Below the pieces are notes generated by a model. It was given only the letters and a program-made list of their open reading frames with translations, searched no databases and was not told the DNA's origin. This document shows, in pieces, positions 5,052-5,532 of a stretch of DNA of 5,532 nt. Origin of the DNA: Lachnoclostridium sp. UBA6475 (GTDB taxonomy: Bacteria; Bacillota; Clostridia; Lachnospirales; Lachnospiraceae); assembly GCA_002435545.1 (NCBI GenBank), contig DJNB01000045.1, positions 725 through 6,256 of the forward strand, written 5' to 3'. Position 1 is the first letter of the stretch; the number at the start of each line of letters is the position of its first letter. Made by a program: the position numbers and the translations under genes.

Positions 5052-5532
5052 ATGAAAACGAAAAATATGAAGTGTCTGGCGCTTGTTCTGGCAATGACCT
5101 GCATTCTGTGCTTTCCCACCCCTGCATCTGCAGCCGCCCAAGGTACGGACGGCACTGAGTTGGAAGTGGTTCAGCCTGAACAGCTGGAGATTCAGCTGGG
5201 TGAAAGCTGGGCTGGTGTTACGTTTGAACTGAAAACCGATGCCGGCATGTATCCTGGGGTGATTCCCGTTGGCGAAGATGGTATCCTGCGTCTGGAAATC
5301 GGCGGCAGCACCAGCTACATTCTCACCTGCATAAACTCTGAAGTCGAAATACCCGAGCCTGATGCAGCACAGCATACAGAAGGCGTTCCCGAAGTGGAAA
5401 ATGCGGTTGATACCATACCCACCGAGGATACAGAAGCAGCTGCGTATCCTGAGGAGAGTACAGCTCCTGTCGAAGCAGATATGGCTGATGGCACCGTCTC
5501 CGGCATTCCCATCCAGCTTCTCGAAAGCAGCC
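5052..5532 (+). CDS. Secreted protein of a sortase/pilus-type locus, C-terminus beyond right edge
   Basis: The gene begins at ATG 5052 with GGAGG (5040-5044) 7 bases upstream and stays open for 160 codons to the window edge. The first 27 residues form a Sec signal peptide: Lys-rich start MKTKNMK, hydrophobic core LALVLAMTCILCF, and a likely cut after PASA. The mature part has an ordered stretch (about 35-95: ELEVVQPEQLEIQLGESW and GVIPVGEDGILRLEIGG), then a Glu/Pro/Thr/Ala-rich segment (about 98-150) that looks like a flexible wall-spanning linker. No domain name can be given. I recall similar proteins next to sortases and Cna-B surface proteins in Firmicutes ICEs, so a surface or pilus-accessory role is inferred. 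It probably shared an operon with the sortase gene; since that gene has lost its 5' end, its original promoter may be gone. No new promoter was recognised in the 44-base gap. Confidence 0.8.
   Translation, partial: MKTKNMKCLALVLAMTCILCFPTPASAAAQGTDGTELEVVQPEQLEIQLGESWAGVTFELKTDAGMYPGVIPVGEDGILRLEIGGSTSYILTCINSEVEIPEPDAAQHTEGVPEVENAVDTIPTEDTEAAAYPEESTAPVEADMADGTVSGIPIQLLESS

Noticed and set aside
5022..5512. Minus-strand frames opposite the secreted protein gene
   Set aside because: The plus-strand gene has a clear ribosome binding site and signal peptide; the minus frames are shadows.
1..5532. CRISPR array, tRNA genes, complete insertion sequence
   Set aside because: No regularly spaced direct repeats, no cloverleaf with a CCA or TTCGA-type arm, and no transposase with terminal repeats were seen on either strand.

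Overview
The window looks like part of an integrative and conjugative element (ICE) of the Tn916/Tn1549 kind in a Gram-positive anaerobe, most likely a gut Clostridia member (Ruminococcaceae/Oscillospiraceae or Lachnospiraceae). The reasons are a Tn916-type integrase, an adjacent excisionase-like gene, a short sigma-like regulator of the Tn916 orf7 kind, strong GGAGG ribosome binding sites, and a class C-type sortase next to a secreted protein. No rRNA, tRNA or housekeeping gene is present, so the genus cannot be fixed.

Left block (1-2461, minus strand): a recombination module in the order sigma-like regulator (1934-2416), long structured leader with its own promoter (about 1838-1389), xis-like gene (1185-1388), int (1-1100, C-terminus beyond the left edge). 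The element end should lie a little to the left of the window. Two hairpins sit in front of start codons. A 16-bp hairpin at 2420-2461 contains the whole ribosome binding site of the sigma-like gene, and a nested hairpin at 1420-1480 precedes the xis ribosome binding site. The 450-nt leader contains hairpins whose G-U pairs favour the minus-strand RNA, and one C-run that can pair with either of two G-runs.

Middle block (2462-4550, minus strand, more AT-rich by eye): a graveyard of another mobile segment. At 2654-2819 lies a decayed tail of a second Tn916-family integrase, with frameshifts, an in-frame stop and lost catalytic residues. Then follow about 510 bases with no convincing gene, then a radical SAM/SPASM peptide-maturase-like gene (3332-4504) whose 5' end is missing.

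Right block (about 4551-5532, plus strand, more GC-rich by eye): the 3' part of a class C-type sortase gene (catalytic His, Cys and Arg kept, N-terminal anchor lost), followed 44 bases later by a secreted protein gene that runs off the right edge. This resembles the pilus or surface-protein cargo of Firmicutes ICEs.

The two main oddities are the abrupt joint at about 4541-4558, where two divergent genes both lack their 5' ends, and the integrase relic upstream of an apparently healthy int module. Together they suggest nested insertion and deletion between elements of the same family.
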